From the NCBI RefSeq assembly GCF_000400365.1, contig NZ_BAOG01000063.1, forward strand, positions 62,001-126,000: 64,000 nucleotides of DNA, read 5' to 3'. The translations under genes and the position numbers were made by a program. The notes below the pieces were generated by a model. The model had not been told where the DNA came from. It ran no database searches and saw only the letters and a program-made list of their open reading frames with translations. This document shows, one piece after another, positions 27,114-36,460 of the stretch. This DNA comes from Vibrio jasicida CAIM 1864 = LMG 25398 (GTDB lineage Bacteria; Pseudomonadota; Gammaproteobacteria; Enterobacterales; Vibrionaceae). Numbering within the stretch: position 1 is the first letter of the stretch; every line of letters starts with the position of its first letter.

Positions 27114-28332
27114 TCCTGTTTTCTTTGTCGATGATGAACCACATATTCGCGATGCTGTATCACAAGCGCTTTTAATTGAAGATATCGAAGTAACCTGTTT
27201 TCCCAATGCAGTCGAAGCACTACGCGTTATCGACCCGCACACACCAGCCTTGATCATTACCGATATCCATATGCCAGTGGTGAACGGCTTAGAGTTTATG
27301 AGCACGCTGCTGAGCAAAAACAATCACTTTCAGTTTATTGTTCTCACTGGCCACGGTGATGTAAAAACAGCGGTAGAGGCGATGAAAAGTGGCGCATATG
27401 ACTTTCTCGAAAAGCCATTCTCGACAGAGCAACTGTTAAAATCACTGAATAACGCCAGTGACAAACTGACTCTATTGCAAGAAAACGTCTGGTTGAAAAA
27501 AGAGCTCGATATGCAAACGCATGTGGGGCCAAAAATGATTGGTCATAGCCAAGTTATGGTCGATATTCGCCGAACCTTAATCAGCGCCTCACTCCACCAG
27601 CCACTGATCTTTTTTGGCGAAGATGGCACAGGACGAAGGCTCGCTGCGCAATTTGCCCACGATATTCATGCCACGTCAGACAGTGAAATGATCGTCGCGT
27701 CTGGTGAAGATTTGTATGAATTAAGCTCGGATGCGTTCTACAAAGCGATTTATCATTTGTCACAAGGGAGGCCACATTGCAGTTTGTATCTTCACAGTGC
27801 CGAACACATCTCATTACCACAATGGCAATGCCTGTTTAAGCACCCAAGCTTACAACGCGTGTTTGGGGCCGCAAACAAAGTAGTGCAAGGAGTCGAGACA
27901 TTGGCTAAGTTGATTCGCATGCCGAGCTTGGACGAGCGCAAAGAAGACATAGGCCCGCTGTATAAACATTTTGTTCGCCATGCTGCCAGTCGTTATCAGT
28001 TGCAACCACCACAAATCAGTTTGGCAGAAGTAAAACGAATAACAGAACTGGCTTGGCCAGAAAACATCAAACAATTGAGGCAGTTTGCGGAATTGCGCGC
28101 CCTCAAACCAGATGCGTTTCGCATGGAAGACTGGAACAGTGAAAAGAGCATTGAAATCCAAAGTATGACTCAACGCACAGAACACTTTGAATATTGCTTA
28201 TTGTTCGATGCACTACAACGACATAGAGGCAGACTCAAAGAGGTTCAACTAGAATTACAGGTGTCGCGAAAAACCTTGTATGACAAACTAAAACGACATC
28301 AGTTGGATAAAACAAAGTTCAAGGCACTGTAA
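27106..28332 (+). CDS. Degenerate DctD-like response regulator
   Basis: A 408-residue partner of the overlapping DctB-like kinase. The receiver is intact (VDDEP acidic pair, phospho-Asp in LIITDIHMPVVNG, Lys in LEKPFS). The AAA+ domain is eroded: the Walker A reads GEDGTGRRLAA without its Lys, the GAFTGA sigma-54 loop is absent, and only family remnants persist (SLDERKEDIGPLYKHFVRHA, LAWPENIKQLRQFAELRAL). A Fis-type HTH ends the protein (LQVSRKTLYDKLKRH). It therefore probably does not activate sigma-54 promoters. Confidence 0.8.
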   Translation: MHNPVFFVDDEPHIRDAVSQALLIEDIEVTCFPNAVEALRVIDPHTPALIITDIHMPVVNGLEFMSTLLSKNNHFQFIVLTGHGDVKTAVEAMKSGAYDFLEKPFSTEQLLKSLNNASDKLTLLQENVWLKKELDMQTHVGPKMIGHSQVMVDIRRTLISASLHQPLIFFGEDGTGRRLAAQFAHDIHATSDSEMIVASGEDLYELSSDAFYKAIYHLSQGRPHCSLYLHSAEHISLPQWQCLFKHPSLQRVFGAANKVVQGVETLAKLIRMPSLDERKEDIGPLYKHFVRHAASRYQLQPPQISLAEVKRITELAWPENIKQLRQFAELRALKPDAFRMEDWNSEKSIEIQSMTQRTEHFEYCLLFDALQRHRGRLKEVQLELQVSRKTLYDKLKRHQLDKTKFKAL

Positions 28333-28445
28333 AAGAGGGACCATCTACCCCTTTCACACATTTTTATTAACCGAGCATGCTGACATGGTCGGTTAATAAT
28401 AATAAGATCAAAAAGATAAACCGTCTTTATAAAACAAGGAATGTG

Positions 28446-29837
28446 ATGAGCCGAGACAACTACAACAAGCTAAGCAACGACGAGTTGGATTTTGTTGACG
28501 ATAAAACCGCTGCTTTGCTCCTGAACACGCCGAGTAGTGCCCGCCTTATGTTGTGGGTTATGGTGTTGTTTTTTGTTGCTGCTATTGGCTGGGCATCTTG
28601 GGCGCAAATCGACAAGGTGACGGTTGGTCAAGGCAAAGTCATTCCTTCTTCTCAAATCCAAGTAGTACAAAACCTTGAAGGTGGCTTGGTCAAAGAGATC
28701 TTAGTAAAAGAAGGCGAACAAGTAGAGAAAGGCCAGCAGCTGTTGCTGATTGACGACACGCGATTTCGCTCAGACTTTCGAGAACGTGAACAACAAGTAG
28801 CGAACTTAACGGCTTCGGTGTTGCAGCTTTCAGCCTCCATCAGCAGTGTAGAAGTGAACCGTGATTTTGAAGACAAAGACTGGGAACAAAGTGTCTTACT
28901 CGATTACGGTAAATTGACGTTCCCACCGACACTTGAAGAGAACCAACCTCGCCTCACCCAACGCCAAAAAGCAGAGTACCGCGAAGATCTCGACAACTTA
29001 CGCAACCAGCTGTCAGTTATCGATCAGCAAGTTAAGCAGAAACAACAAGATTTGGTTGAAATTAGGGCTCGAGTTAACAACTTGCGCCAAAGCTACCGAT
29101 TCGCGAAGAAAGAGCTAGACATCACGAAGCCACTGGCAGACGAAGGTGTCGTACCTCGTATTGAGCTACTCAAACTTCAACGCCAAGTAAACGATACTCG
29201 CCGTGAGATGACCTCTAGCGAACTGAAAATTCCAGTGCTTCGTTCTGCGATACGAGAATCCATGCTTAACCGTATTGATGTGGCATTGAAATTCCGCTCT
29301 GAACAACAAGAAAAGCTCAATAGCACTCAAGACCAACTGTCCGCACTCGTAGAATCCGCGGTAGGCCTAGAAGACCGAGTAAACCGCACCGTGGTGGTTT
29401 CTCCAGTAACCGGCACCATCAAAACTCTCAACGTGAACACCGTTGGTGGTGTTATTCAGCCAGGTATGGACATTGTTGAAATCGTTCCAACCGAAGACAC
29501 TTTATTGGTCGAAGCAAAGATAGCCCCAAAAGACATCGCTTTCTTGCGTCCAGACCTTCACGCCATCGTGAAGTTTACCGCGTATGATTTCACCAAATAT
29601 GGCGGTCTAGAAGGTGAACTAGAACACATCAGTGCGGACACCACACAAGATGAAGAAGGCAACAGCTTCTACATTGTTCGAGTCCGTACCGATAAAACCA
29701 ATTTTGGACAGGGTGCTGACTTACCAATCATTCCCGGAATGACAGCATCGGTCGATATCATCACAGGGAAACGAACCGTTTTGGAATACTTGCTTAAACC
29801 GATTTTGAGCGCCAAAACCAACGCACTGAAGGAGTAA
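28446..29837 (+). CDS. lapC: Type I secretion membrane fusion protein, LapC-like
   Basis: A 463-residue HlyD-family periplasmic adaptor. One N-terminal transmembrane helix (LMLWVMVLFFVAAIGWASWA), then a biotinyl/lipoyl-like half (VVQNLEGGLVKEILVKEGEQ), long coiled-coil arms and a beta-barrel C-terminus (FLRPDLHAIVKFTAYDFTKY). It would connect the LapB-type ABC transporter (32572) to an outer-membrane TolC-like channel, which is not in the window. The start ATG 28446 has AGGA at 7 bp; the longer frame from 28377 has none. Confidence 0.87.
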   Translation: MSRDNYNKLSNDELDFVDDKTAALLLNTPSSARLMLWVMVLFFVAAIGWASWAQIDKVTVGQGKVIPSSQIQVVQNLEGGLVKEILVKEGEQVEKGQQLLLIDDTRFRSDFREREQQVANLTASVLQLSASISSVEVNRDFEDKDWEQSVLLDYGKLTFPPTLEENQPRLTQRQKAEYREDLDNLRNQLSVIDQQVKQKQQDLVEIRARVNNLRQSYRFAKKELDITKPLADEGVVPRIELLKLQRQVNDTRREMTSSELKIPVLRSAIRESMLNRIDVALKFRSEQQEKLNSTQDQLSALVESAVGLEDRVNRTVVVSPVTGTIKTLNVNTVGGVIQPGMDIVEIVPTEDTLLVEAKIAPKDIAFLRPDLHAIVKFTAYDFTKYGGLEGELEHISADTTQDEEGNSFYIVRVRTDKTNFGQGADLPIIPGMTASVDIITGKRTVLEYLLKPILSAKTNALKE

Positions 29838-29950
29838 GTATCTGCAAGGTACAAATAATGTGCTCTTAAGTGACGACAAGTGGTTAAATAAAAAGCACTT
29901 TTCTCACCCACGAACGCATTTCAAAGGTACACTTGTGATGTGAGTCGAAT

Positions 29951-30634
29951 ATGCCACCCAAATTGAAGCGTAAAGTTACATTATTAATCAGCATCAGTTG
30001 TTTTTCGTTCCAAATTGGGGCGCTCAACAGCAAGGAACAGCGATGGGTCGATACGGTCACTTCAGTTTATGGTGAGCGGGCAGGAATGCGCGTGAAAACA
30101 TGGCGGGAAAACATCGACTTTTTTAAAACACTGGAGACTCATGAGAAGCTTGCAGGCGTTAACGACTTTTTCAACCAACTTTACTTCGTTGACGACATCA
30201 AACTTTGGGGAAAGAAAGACTACTGGGCAACACCGCTCGAATTTTTGGGCAGTAATGCGGGCGATTGTGAAGATTTCACCATTGCTAAGTACTTCTCACT
30301 GCTGGAGCTAGGCATACCCGATTCTAAGATGCGCTTGATCTATGTTAAAGCCATCGAACTGGATCAATTCCACATGGTATTGGCTTACTACCCGACCCCA
30401 AGCTCTGAGCCGCTCATTCTCGACAATATCAACCCAGACATTGTTCGAGCCTCCAAACGTAGCGACTTGCTACCGATTTACAGTTTTAATGGTTCAAACC
30501 TATGGCTAATGAAGTCTTCTGCTGGCACTGGAGAGTTAGCAGGAAAAGCCTCACGTTTGAGTCTTTGGAATGACTTACGCTCGCGCGAACGTAAGTTGCA
30601 GTTAAAGAAACCTAAAATTAACTATGACGAGTGA
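29951..30634 (+). CDS. lapG: LapG-like periplasmic Cys protease
   Basis: A 227-residue bacterial transglutaminase-like cysteine protease (peptidase C93). An N-terminal signal sequence is followed by the catalytic triad: Cys in SNAGDCEDFTIAKYF, His in LDQFHMVLAYY, Asp in LILDNIN. In Pseudomonas, LapG cleaves the N-terminus of the LapA adhesin and releases it from the cell when LapD is free of c-di-GMP. The stop overlaps the lapD GTG start, so the two are coupled. Confidence 0.88.
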   Translation: MPPKLKRKVTLLISISCFSFQIGALNSKEQRWVDTVTSVYGERAGMRVKTWRENIDFFKTLETHEKLAGVNDFFNQLYFVDDIKLWGKKDYWATPLEFLGSNAGDCEDFTIAKYFSLLELGIPDSKMRLIYVKAIELDQFHMVLAYYPTPSSEPLILDNINPDIVRASKRSDLLPIYSFNGSNLWLMKSSAGTGELAGKASRLSLWNDLRSRERKLQLKKPKINYDE

Positions 30635-32553
30635 AAAACATGACCCTATATAAGAAGCTTGTAGTGGGAATGGTTACGGTCTTTTTACTTTTGATGGCAT
30701 CAGTATTCGTAATCCAATTCAACACTACTCGAGACAGCTTAGAGCAGCAGCAACGTTCAGAGGTCAACAACACCATTAACACCGTTGGTTTAGCATTGGC
30801 ACCGTATCTAAAAGATAAAGATAAGGTGGCAGTCGAGTCCGTGATTAATGCGTTGTTTGACGGCAGTACTTATTCTGTCGTACGTCTCACCGCGTTAGAT
30901 TCGGATTACCAGATCGTGCGCTCGTACCCAGTAAAGCCAAGCCATGTCCCACAGTGGTTTATCGACCTGAATCTATTTAAAGCGATTCACGATAAACGCG
31001 TCGTAACCAGTGGTTGGATGCAGCTGGCTGAAGTAGAAATCATCAGCCACCCAGGTGCTGCTTACGAACAGTTGTGGCAAGGCTTTATTCGCCTGCTATC
31101 GGCATTTGGCGTTATCTTCCTAGCGGGTTTAGTCGCGATTTCTTACATCCTACGTCGCTCACTCAAACCTTTAGCAGCCATCGTCAAGAAAATGCACGAA
31201 ATCGCCAACAACCAATTTGGTGACCCACTTGCTCGTCCAAAGACCAAAGACCTCATTGCAGTCGTAGACGGTATCAATATGATGTCGGCTCAGATTGAAC
31301 TGTCATTCAAAGAACAAGCGAAAGAAGCGCAGCGCCTACGTGCACAAGCTTACCTAGATCCGATCTCCAAGCTGGGTAACCGCTCGTTCTACATCAACCA
31401 AGTGGACCAATGGTTGGCAGAACAAACGCAAGGGGGTATCGCGCTACTCCATGCTGAGTACATTGGTGACATCTACGAAACGAAAGACTACCAACGCGCA
31501 GATGCCCACGTGAAAGAGTTGTCTCAACGTCTTAAAAACACCATCGATGTACCAGGAGCAACCATTGCTCGTCTATCAAGCGACGAATTCGGTCTGTTAT
31601 TCCCACACATGGATGAAAGCGAACTGCGCATCCTAGCGGATAGCATCGTCAACTGTGTGAATGGTCTGAACACAGACCCAACCGGTCTTGCTAAACCAAA
31701 AGCTTCGCTCGGCGTGGCACACAGTAAAGATCAGAAAACACGCTCAGAAGTGCTTTCTATGGTGGATAACGCACTATCGAAAGCAAAAGCACAACCAGAC
31801 AGAGCTTACGGCTTCGTGGGTGGTGAAAACTCTTCTAACCTAATGGGTAAGCAGCAATGGAAAGCGCTGGTTGAAGAAGCGATTCACGGTGATTGGATTA
31901 AATTCCGTTTTCAATCTGCGAAAAACACATGGGGCAAGGTATTCCACAACGAGGTGTTCTCTAGTATCGAAAAAGATGGCGAGACCTTCCGTGCCAACCA
32001 ATACCTGTTTGCTTTAGAGCAGCTTGATGCCACCAACATCTTCGACCAATACGTCATTGAGTCGATGATTAAAATGCTAGAAAGCGGTGAGTTGAACGAA
32101 CCTGTTGCCATCAACATTGCACAAAGCAGTCTGTCGCAACCTTCGTTCATTCGCTGGACCACCAGCATGCTAGAGAAGCACTCGAAAGTTGCGCCAATGC
32201 TGCACTTTGAGGTTCCAGAAGCGTGTTTCATCGACCATCCACACCATACAGCACTACTGTGTAATGCCATTCGTCAGTCAGGTGCAGAATTCGGTGTTGA
32301 TAACTATGGTCGTAACTTCCAGTCACTTGAGTACATTCAGGAGTTCCGCCCGAATTACGTAAAACTGGATTACCTGTTCACGCACAACTTGCATGACGAA
32401 AAACAGAAATTCACGCTGACTTCGATCTCGCGAACCGCTCACAACTTGGGCATCACGACGATTGCATCACGTGTAGAAACGCAGATTCAGTTGGACTTCC
32501 TCACCGAGCACTTCGTCGAGGTCTTCCAAGGTTTCATCGTCGACAAGGAATAA
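30631..32553 (+). CDS. lapD: LapD-like c-di-GMP receptor (degenerate GGDEF-EAL)
   Basis: A 640-residue inner-membrane receptor. Transmembrane helix 1, a periplasmic LapD/MoxY output domain (about residues 30-150), transmembrane helix 2 and HAMP, then a degenerate GGDEF (LSSDEFGLLF in place of GGDEF) and an EAL domain without catalytic residues (NEVFSSIEKDG in place of EAL; VDNYGRN in place of DDFGTG). Such domains bind c-di-GMP without making or degrading it, and sequester LapG. Start is GTG 30631 or ATG 30640. Confidence 0.87.
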   Translation: MKNMTLYKKLVVGMVTVFLLLMASVFVIQFNTTRDSLEQQQRSEVNNTINTVGLALAPYLKDKDKVAVESVINALFDGSTYSVVRLTALDSDYQIVRSYPVKPSHVPQWFIDLNLFKAIHDKRVVTSGWMQLAEVEIISHPGAAYEQLWQGFIRLLSAFGVIFLAGLVAISYILRRSLKPLAAIVKKMHEIANNQFGDPLARPKTKDLIAVVDGINMMSAQIELSFKEQAKEAQRLRAQAYLDPISKLGNRSFYINQVDQWLAEQTQGGIALLHAEYIGDIYETKDYQRADAHVKELSQRLKNTIDVPGATIARLSSDEFGLLFPHMDESELRILADSIVNCVNGLNTDPTGLAKPKASLGVAHSKDQKTRSEVLSMVDNALSKAKAQPDRAYGFVGGENSSNLMGKQQWKALVEEAIHGDWIKFRFQSAKNTWGKVFHNEVFSSIEKDGETFRANQYLFALEQLDATNIFDQYVIESMIKMLESGELNEPVAINIAQSSLSQPSFIRWTTSMLEKHSKVAPMLHFEVPEACFIDHPHHTALLCNAIRQSGAEFGVDNYGRNFQSLEYIQEFRPNYVKLDYLFTHNLHDEKQKFTLTSISRTAHNLGITTIASRVETQIQLDFLTEHFVEVFQGFIVDKE

Positions 32554-32571
32554 AGAAAAGGTATACCAAGG

Positions 32572-34686
32572 ATGAAAGACCCTTTACTGAACTCGCTGAT
32601 TTACGTTAGCCGTTATTACGGTTTAGCCAACTCTCCGGAAGCGCTAATTAATGGGCTTCCACTCTCTGAGGGTAAGCTCACACCGTTTCTGCTACCGAGA
32701 GCGGCGGAAAGGGCCGGATTGGTTGCCAAGGAAAACCGTGCAGAGTTAGACCAGATCTCGAGTCTGATTCTGCCGGCTATCTTACTTCTAAAAGGTGGTG
32801 ATTCTTGTGTCCTCAATAGTATTAATTTGGAGACACAAGAAGCAGAGATCACCACCCTAGAAAGCGGTTTGGTGCCTATCTCCATCCCTCTAGAAGAACT
32901 ACTTGCGCAGTACACTGGTCGCTACTTTTTAGTTAAAAAACAATTTCGATATGATGAGCGCTCTCCCGAAGTGCTCAAAACCAAAGAAGGCCACTGGTTC
33001 TGGTCAACCTTGTGGCAATCGAAACGCATCTACCGCGATGTGCTTATCGCTTCTATCCTCATCAATATCTTCGCCATTGCTGCACCAATGTTCACTCGCT
33101 TGGTGTACGACAAAGTAGTCCCTAACCTCGCGTTTGAAACCCTGTGGGTACTAGCAAGCGGTATCTTCGTAGTGTTCTTATTTGATTTCTTGCTCAAATC
33201 ACTGCGTAACTACTTTATCGATGTTGCGGGTAAGAAATCCGACATCCTGATTTCTTCAAAGCTGTTCAGCAAAGTAATGGGTATCCGAATGGAGTCCAAA
33301 CCACCTTCTGTCGGTGCGTTTGCTCGCCACTTGCAAGAGTTCGAATCGATTCGTGAGTTCTTCACCTCTGCCACGGTAAGTGCGCTAATTGACTTACCTT
33401 TCGCGATACTCTTCCTAGTCATCATCTGGTTGATGGCGGGCGACCTGGTTTACGTGCCAATGATTGGTGTGGTGATTCTGATGATTCACTCGGCACTAAT
33501 TCAAGGTCCACTGCGCCGCTCAATTGAAGAAGGTTCTCGCCTTGCTTCGCAGAAATACGCCAACCTGATTGAAAGCCTTTCCGGCCTAGAAACCGTGAAA
33601 ATGCTGAGTGCACAAAGCCAATTCCAATACCGTTGGGAAGAAGCCGTTGCACACATGGCAAACTGGAACATCAAGAGCCGTCGTATTACCGACAGCATTC
33701 AAAACGCAGCGGGCTTTGTTCAACAAAGTAGTAACGTCGGCATGATCATTCTGGGTGTTTATCTCATCTCAAACGGCGATTTGACGATGGGTGGCTTGAT
33801 TGCAGCAACCATGCTAAGTGGTCGCGCGATTGGCCCTATGGTTCAGCTTTCATTGTTGTCTACACGCTACAACCAAGCTAAGTCCTCAATGACCATCATT
33901 AACCAAGTGATGGAAATGCCAGACGAGCAAGAAGAAGGGAAACGCTACATTCACCGTCCTATCGTGCAAGGTAAGATTGATATTGACCGTGTGACCTTCC
34001 ATTACCCAGATGCGCCAGTGGCATCGATTCGTGATTTGAGCCTAACGATTAACCCAGGTGAAAAAGTCGCAATCATCGGCCGTATTGGTTCGGGTAAAAC
34101 CACGCTAGAACGCCTGATAATGGGTCTGTACAAGCCGACAGAGGGTCACGTGCGTATTGATGACACAGACATCGAACAACTTCACCACGTGGACGTACGA
34201 CGCAATATCGGTTGTGTACCGCAAGATTCGAATCTGTTCTTCGGTTCTATTCGTGACAATATTACCCTAGGCCGTCCACTCACTGATGATCGCGATGTCT
34301 TAGACGCCGCCAACCGTGCAGGTGTCACCGCCTTTACTCAATCAGATCCTGCGGGTCTAGAGCGCCAAGTGGGCGAAGGTGGCGGCATGTTATCTGGTGG
34401 TCAACGTCAAGCTGTGACGATTGCACGAGCGTTCTTGGGTCGTCCTCCAGTGCTCTTAATGGATGAACCAACCAGTGCAATGGATAACCGTTCAGAGATG
34501 CACATCAAGCATCAATTAGCACAGTTAAAACCAAGTGAAACGCTGATTTTGATTACGCACAAGACCTCAATGCTCGACATTGTTGATCGTGTGATTGTGA
34601 TGGAAAAAGGCAGCGTGATTGCTGATGGTCCGAAAGCGCAAGTACTGAACGACTTGAAGCAAGGTAAAGTTCGCGCCGTGAGCTAA
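32572..34686 (+). CDS. lapB: Type I secretion ABC transporter, LapB-like
   Basis: A 704-residue inner-membrane exporter. The N-terminus is a C39-peptidase-like domain without the catalytic Cys (MKDPLLNSLIYVSRYYGLAN), then about six transmembrane helices (residues about 155-430) and an ATPase: Walker A GRIGSGKTT, signature LSGGQRQ, Walker B LLMDEPTSAMD, switch His in ITHKTSM. It is of the RTX/Lap exporter type. It follows lapD by 18 bp. The adhesin substrate and the TolC partner are not within the window. Confidence 0.88.
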   Translation: MKDPLLNSLIYVSRYYGLANSPEALINGLPLSEGKLTPFLLPRAAERAGLVAKENRAELDQISSLILPAILLLKGGDSCVLNSINLETQEAEITTLESGLVPISIPLEELLAQYTGRYFLVKKQFRYDERSPEVLKTKEGHWFWSTLWQSKRIYRDVLIASILINIFAIAAPMFTRLVYDKVVPNLAFETLWVLASGIFVVFLFDFLLKSLRNYFIDVAGKKSDILISSKLFSKVMGIRMESKPPSVGAFARHLQEFESIREFFTSATVSALIDLPFAILFLVIIWLMAGDLVYVPMIGVVILMIHSALIQGPLRRSIEEGSRLASQKYANLIESLSGLETVKMLSAQSQFQYRWEEAVAHMANWNIKSRRITDSIQNAAGFVQQSSNVGMIILGVYLISNGDLTMGGLIAATMLSGRAIGPMVQLSLLSTRYNQAKSSMTIINQVMEMPDEQEEGKRYIHRPIVQGKIDIDRVTFHYPDAPVASIRDLSLTINPGEKVAIIGRIGSGKTTLERLIMGLYKPTEGHVRIDDTDIEQLHHVDVRRNIGCVPQDSNLFFGSIRDNITLGRPLTDDRDVLDAANRAGVTAFTQSDPAGLERQVGEGGGMLSGGQRQAVTIARAFLGRPPVLLMDEPTSAMDNRSEMHIKHQLAQLKPSETLILITHKTSMLDIVDRVIVMEKGSVIADGPKAQVLNDLKQGKVRAVS

Positions 34687-34705
34687 AACGCACAAACAGA
34701 AAATC

Positions 34706-34741
34706 AAAGCCCCGTTGAACCCAGTGTTTCGCGGGGCTTAT
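34706..34741. terminator. Terminator after the lap cluster
   Basis: AAGCCCCG and CGGGGCTT arms separated by 16 nt, with T/A-rich flanks; it also overlaps the 3' end of the small minus-strand ORF. Confidence 0.65.
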
Positions 34742-34872
34742 TTATAGAGGGTTAATAAACCAAAGTAACCAAACTCTTCGAGGAATATCCAAAGCAGTAC
34801 AAAGCCAACAATAACCACTAATCCCATGATTGCCCTTTCATCTTCTTCCATCGCATCCCTACCATTTCCCAT
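34738..34872 (-). CDS. Small 44-residue single-span membrane protein
   Basis: ATG 34872 with GGAG 11 bp upstream encodes MGNGRDAMEEDERAIMGLVV and onwards. An acidic N-terminal tail of about 14 residues precedes one hydrophobic helix (IMGLVVIVGFVLLWIFL), then EEFGYFGLLTLYK. The composition is that of a small regulatory inner-membrane protein. It sits between lapB and the MscS gene, on the opposite strand, with a terminator at its end. No family recognised. Confidence 0.5.
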   Translation of the reverse strand: MGNGRDAMEEDERAIMGLVVIVGFVLLWIFLEEFGYFGLLTLYK

Positions 34873-35068
34873 AACGATCGTAAGCTCCGTTTCTAGATTA
34901 GCAGCAGCCAACACACCAGATATCAGAGTTCGTCTCTTCTCAATTCGGAACTGAGATATAGCTCAAAATTTGTTCAAAACAAATCTCATGCGGAAACGAA
35001 ATTTATAATTACTTGAGAGACAAAATCGGCTATAACACGCACCTTCTTAATATTCTCGAGTTCAAGAA

Positions 35069-35668
35069 ATGAATCATTGGATGCATCTAGAGCAAATCAG
35101 CCAGTATTTCACGGCTGGCTCTATTGGCTATAAAGTGTTGATGGGCGTCATCATTCTGATTGCTTATCGTGTACTGAAGAAAATCGCTAACCGTGCCATT
35201 CTGAATTTAGCAGAATCCAAAGGGGTTAAAAAAGCACGCCTGAGCTTTATACAGCGTTGCTTCAACGTCGCTTTTTTGTTCGTGTTTGTGTCGATTTTCG
35301 CGATCGTTACTGGTATTGGCTATGGCGATGTGTCGCTGTTCCTATCATCGATTTTCGCAGTATTAGGTGTGGCTTTCATCGCGCAATGGTCGATTCTTAG
35401 TAATATTACAGCAAGCTTTCTGATTTTCTTTGTCTTCCCATACCGTGTCGGTGACCGAATTAAAGTGGTAGATAAAGACGAAGACATCAGTGGTGAGATT
35501 CAGGAAATTCGTATGTTCCATGTGTTGATCAAGCACGACAACGGCAACCTAATCACTTACCCGAACAACTTGATGCTTCAAAAAGCGGTCTTAAAACTGG
35601 CAAAAGAAAAAGCCAAGCCTGAGGAGCCCAAAACCACCTCACGCATTTATACCCGCAGAAAGAAATAA
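35069..35668 (+). CDS. MscS-family mechanosensitive channel (short)
   Basis: A 199-residue inner-membrane protein. Three hydrophobic segments (residues about 20-40, 65-85, 90-125) are followed by the MscS pore/beta-domain signature FLIFFVFPYRVGDRIKVVDK and NLITYPNNLMLQKAV. It is shorter than E. coli MscS (286 residues), ending soon after the beta domain with a basic tail. Probably an osmotic-release or ion channel. A strong terminator follows. Confidence 0.85.
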   Translation: MNHWMHLEQISQYFTAGSIGYKVLMGVIILIAYRVLKKIANRAILNLAESKGVKKARLSFIQRCFNVAFLFVFVSIFAIVTGIGYGDVSLFLSSIFAVLGVAFIAQWSILSNITASFLIFFVFPYRVGDRIKVVDKDEDISGEIQEIRMFHVLIKHDNGNLITYPNNLMLQKAVLKLAKEKAKPEEPKTTSRIYTRRKK

Positions 35669-35672
35669 TCCA

Positions 35673-35706
35673 CTAAAAAGCCGATGTATCTACATCGGCT
35701 TTTTAG
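35673..35706. terminator. Bidirectional terminator
   Basis: A 16-bp perfect stem, CTAAAAAGCCGATGTA paired with its complement, with a 2-nt spacer, between the MscS gene and a converging small membrane protein. Confidence 0.85.
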
Positions 35707-35708
35707 TA

Positions 35709-35924
35709 TCACTTGGTGGTCACAAATAACCCAAAGTTAATGGCGAAAAACAGTGAAGAGACAAAACGTATAAGCTGAAGGTCGCCACTGTATTCTTTCA
35801 TGATAAAAACATGACACATCGCCGAAACCAATAGCGCCACTTTAACCAGAGGAAGCTTCTTCTTTACGAACCTTAAATAGATGCTGCAAATAGAGATGGT
35901 GCAAGCAAAGAAAAAAATCGTCAT
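35709..35924 (-). CDS. Hypothetical 71-residue membrane protein
   Basis: About two or three hydrophobic segments (MTIFFFACTISICSIYLRFV, LVKVALLVSAMCHVF, FVSSLFFAINFGLFV) separated by basic residues. It ends beside a strong terminator, which supports it as a real gene. SD on the minus strand is weak. No family recognised; it may be co-transcribed with the 115-residue membrane protein upstream. Confidence 0.5.
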   Translation of the reverse strand: MTIFFFACTISICSIYLRFVKKKLPLVKVALLVSAMCHVFIMKEYSGDLQLIRFVSSLFFAINFGLFVTTK

Positions 35925-35963
35925 GAATAACCTTAGCTATAACAACCTGTTTATCTGTTATTT

Positions 35964-36311
35964 TTATCTAAAACATATCAAAGCTGTGGGAGCAAAAAAA
36001 ATTGAGAAAACCAAATAGAATATAGCTAATCCAGTACCTTTCTTCTTCCTTCTGTCGACACCAACAATACGAGGGCAAAAAATAAAAATCAGACCAATAG
36101 ATATAACGAAGTAAACCTTATAGTACTCTCGTATGTTGCTAGGTATTGCAGGAAGTCCACCAAAAGCTAATTCTAGTAAGCCTTTTATACCAACCAAATT
36201 CACTGCAAACAAAATTGAGAAAAGCAATCTAGCATTCAAGTCTGGATCTGATTGACCTCGCTCTTCCATTAACTGTCGCATAGAGAAAAACACGTTAGAC
36301 AAAATATTCAA
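35964..36311 (-). CDS. Hypothetical 115-residue membrane protein
   Basis: Three predicted transmembrane segments (LLFSILFAVNLVGIKGLLEL, VYFVISIGLIFIFCPRIVGV, LAIFYLVFSIFFAPTALICF) with a charged N-terminal tail and a KKK loop. The base composition is more AT-rich than its neighbours, suggesting a lineage-specific acquisition. It lies 39 bp upstream of the 71-residue membrane ORF on the same strand. Not recognised. Confidence 0.5.
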   Translation of the reverse strand: MNILSNVFFSMRQLMEERGQSDPDLNARLLFSILFAVNLVGIKGLLELAFGGLPAIPSNIREYYKVYFVISIGLIFIFCPRIVGVDRRKKKGTGLAIFYLVFSIFFAPTALICFR

Positions 36312-36460
36312 AGCTTGGTCTCCAGTATTATTTGAACAAATGTTATCTCTTATTGAGCATAAGAGGCACCCGTAAAGTCACGAACTTCTCCTTTCACTAT
36401 GAAAACTGCTCGATAGATCAAAATAAAATTTCCATCCTTTAAGCCATTTCAAATCACTTC

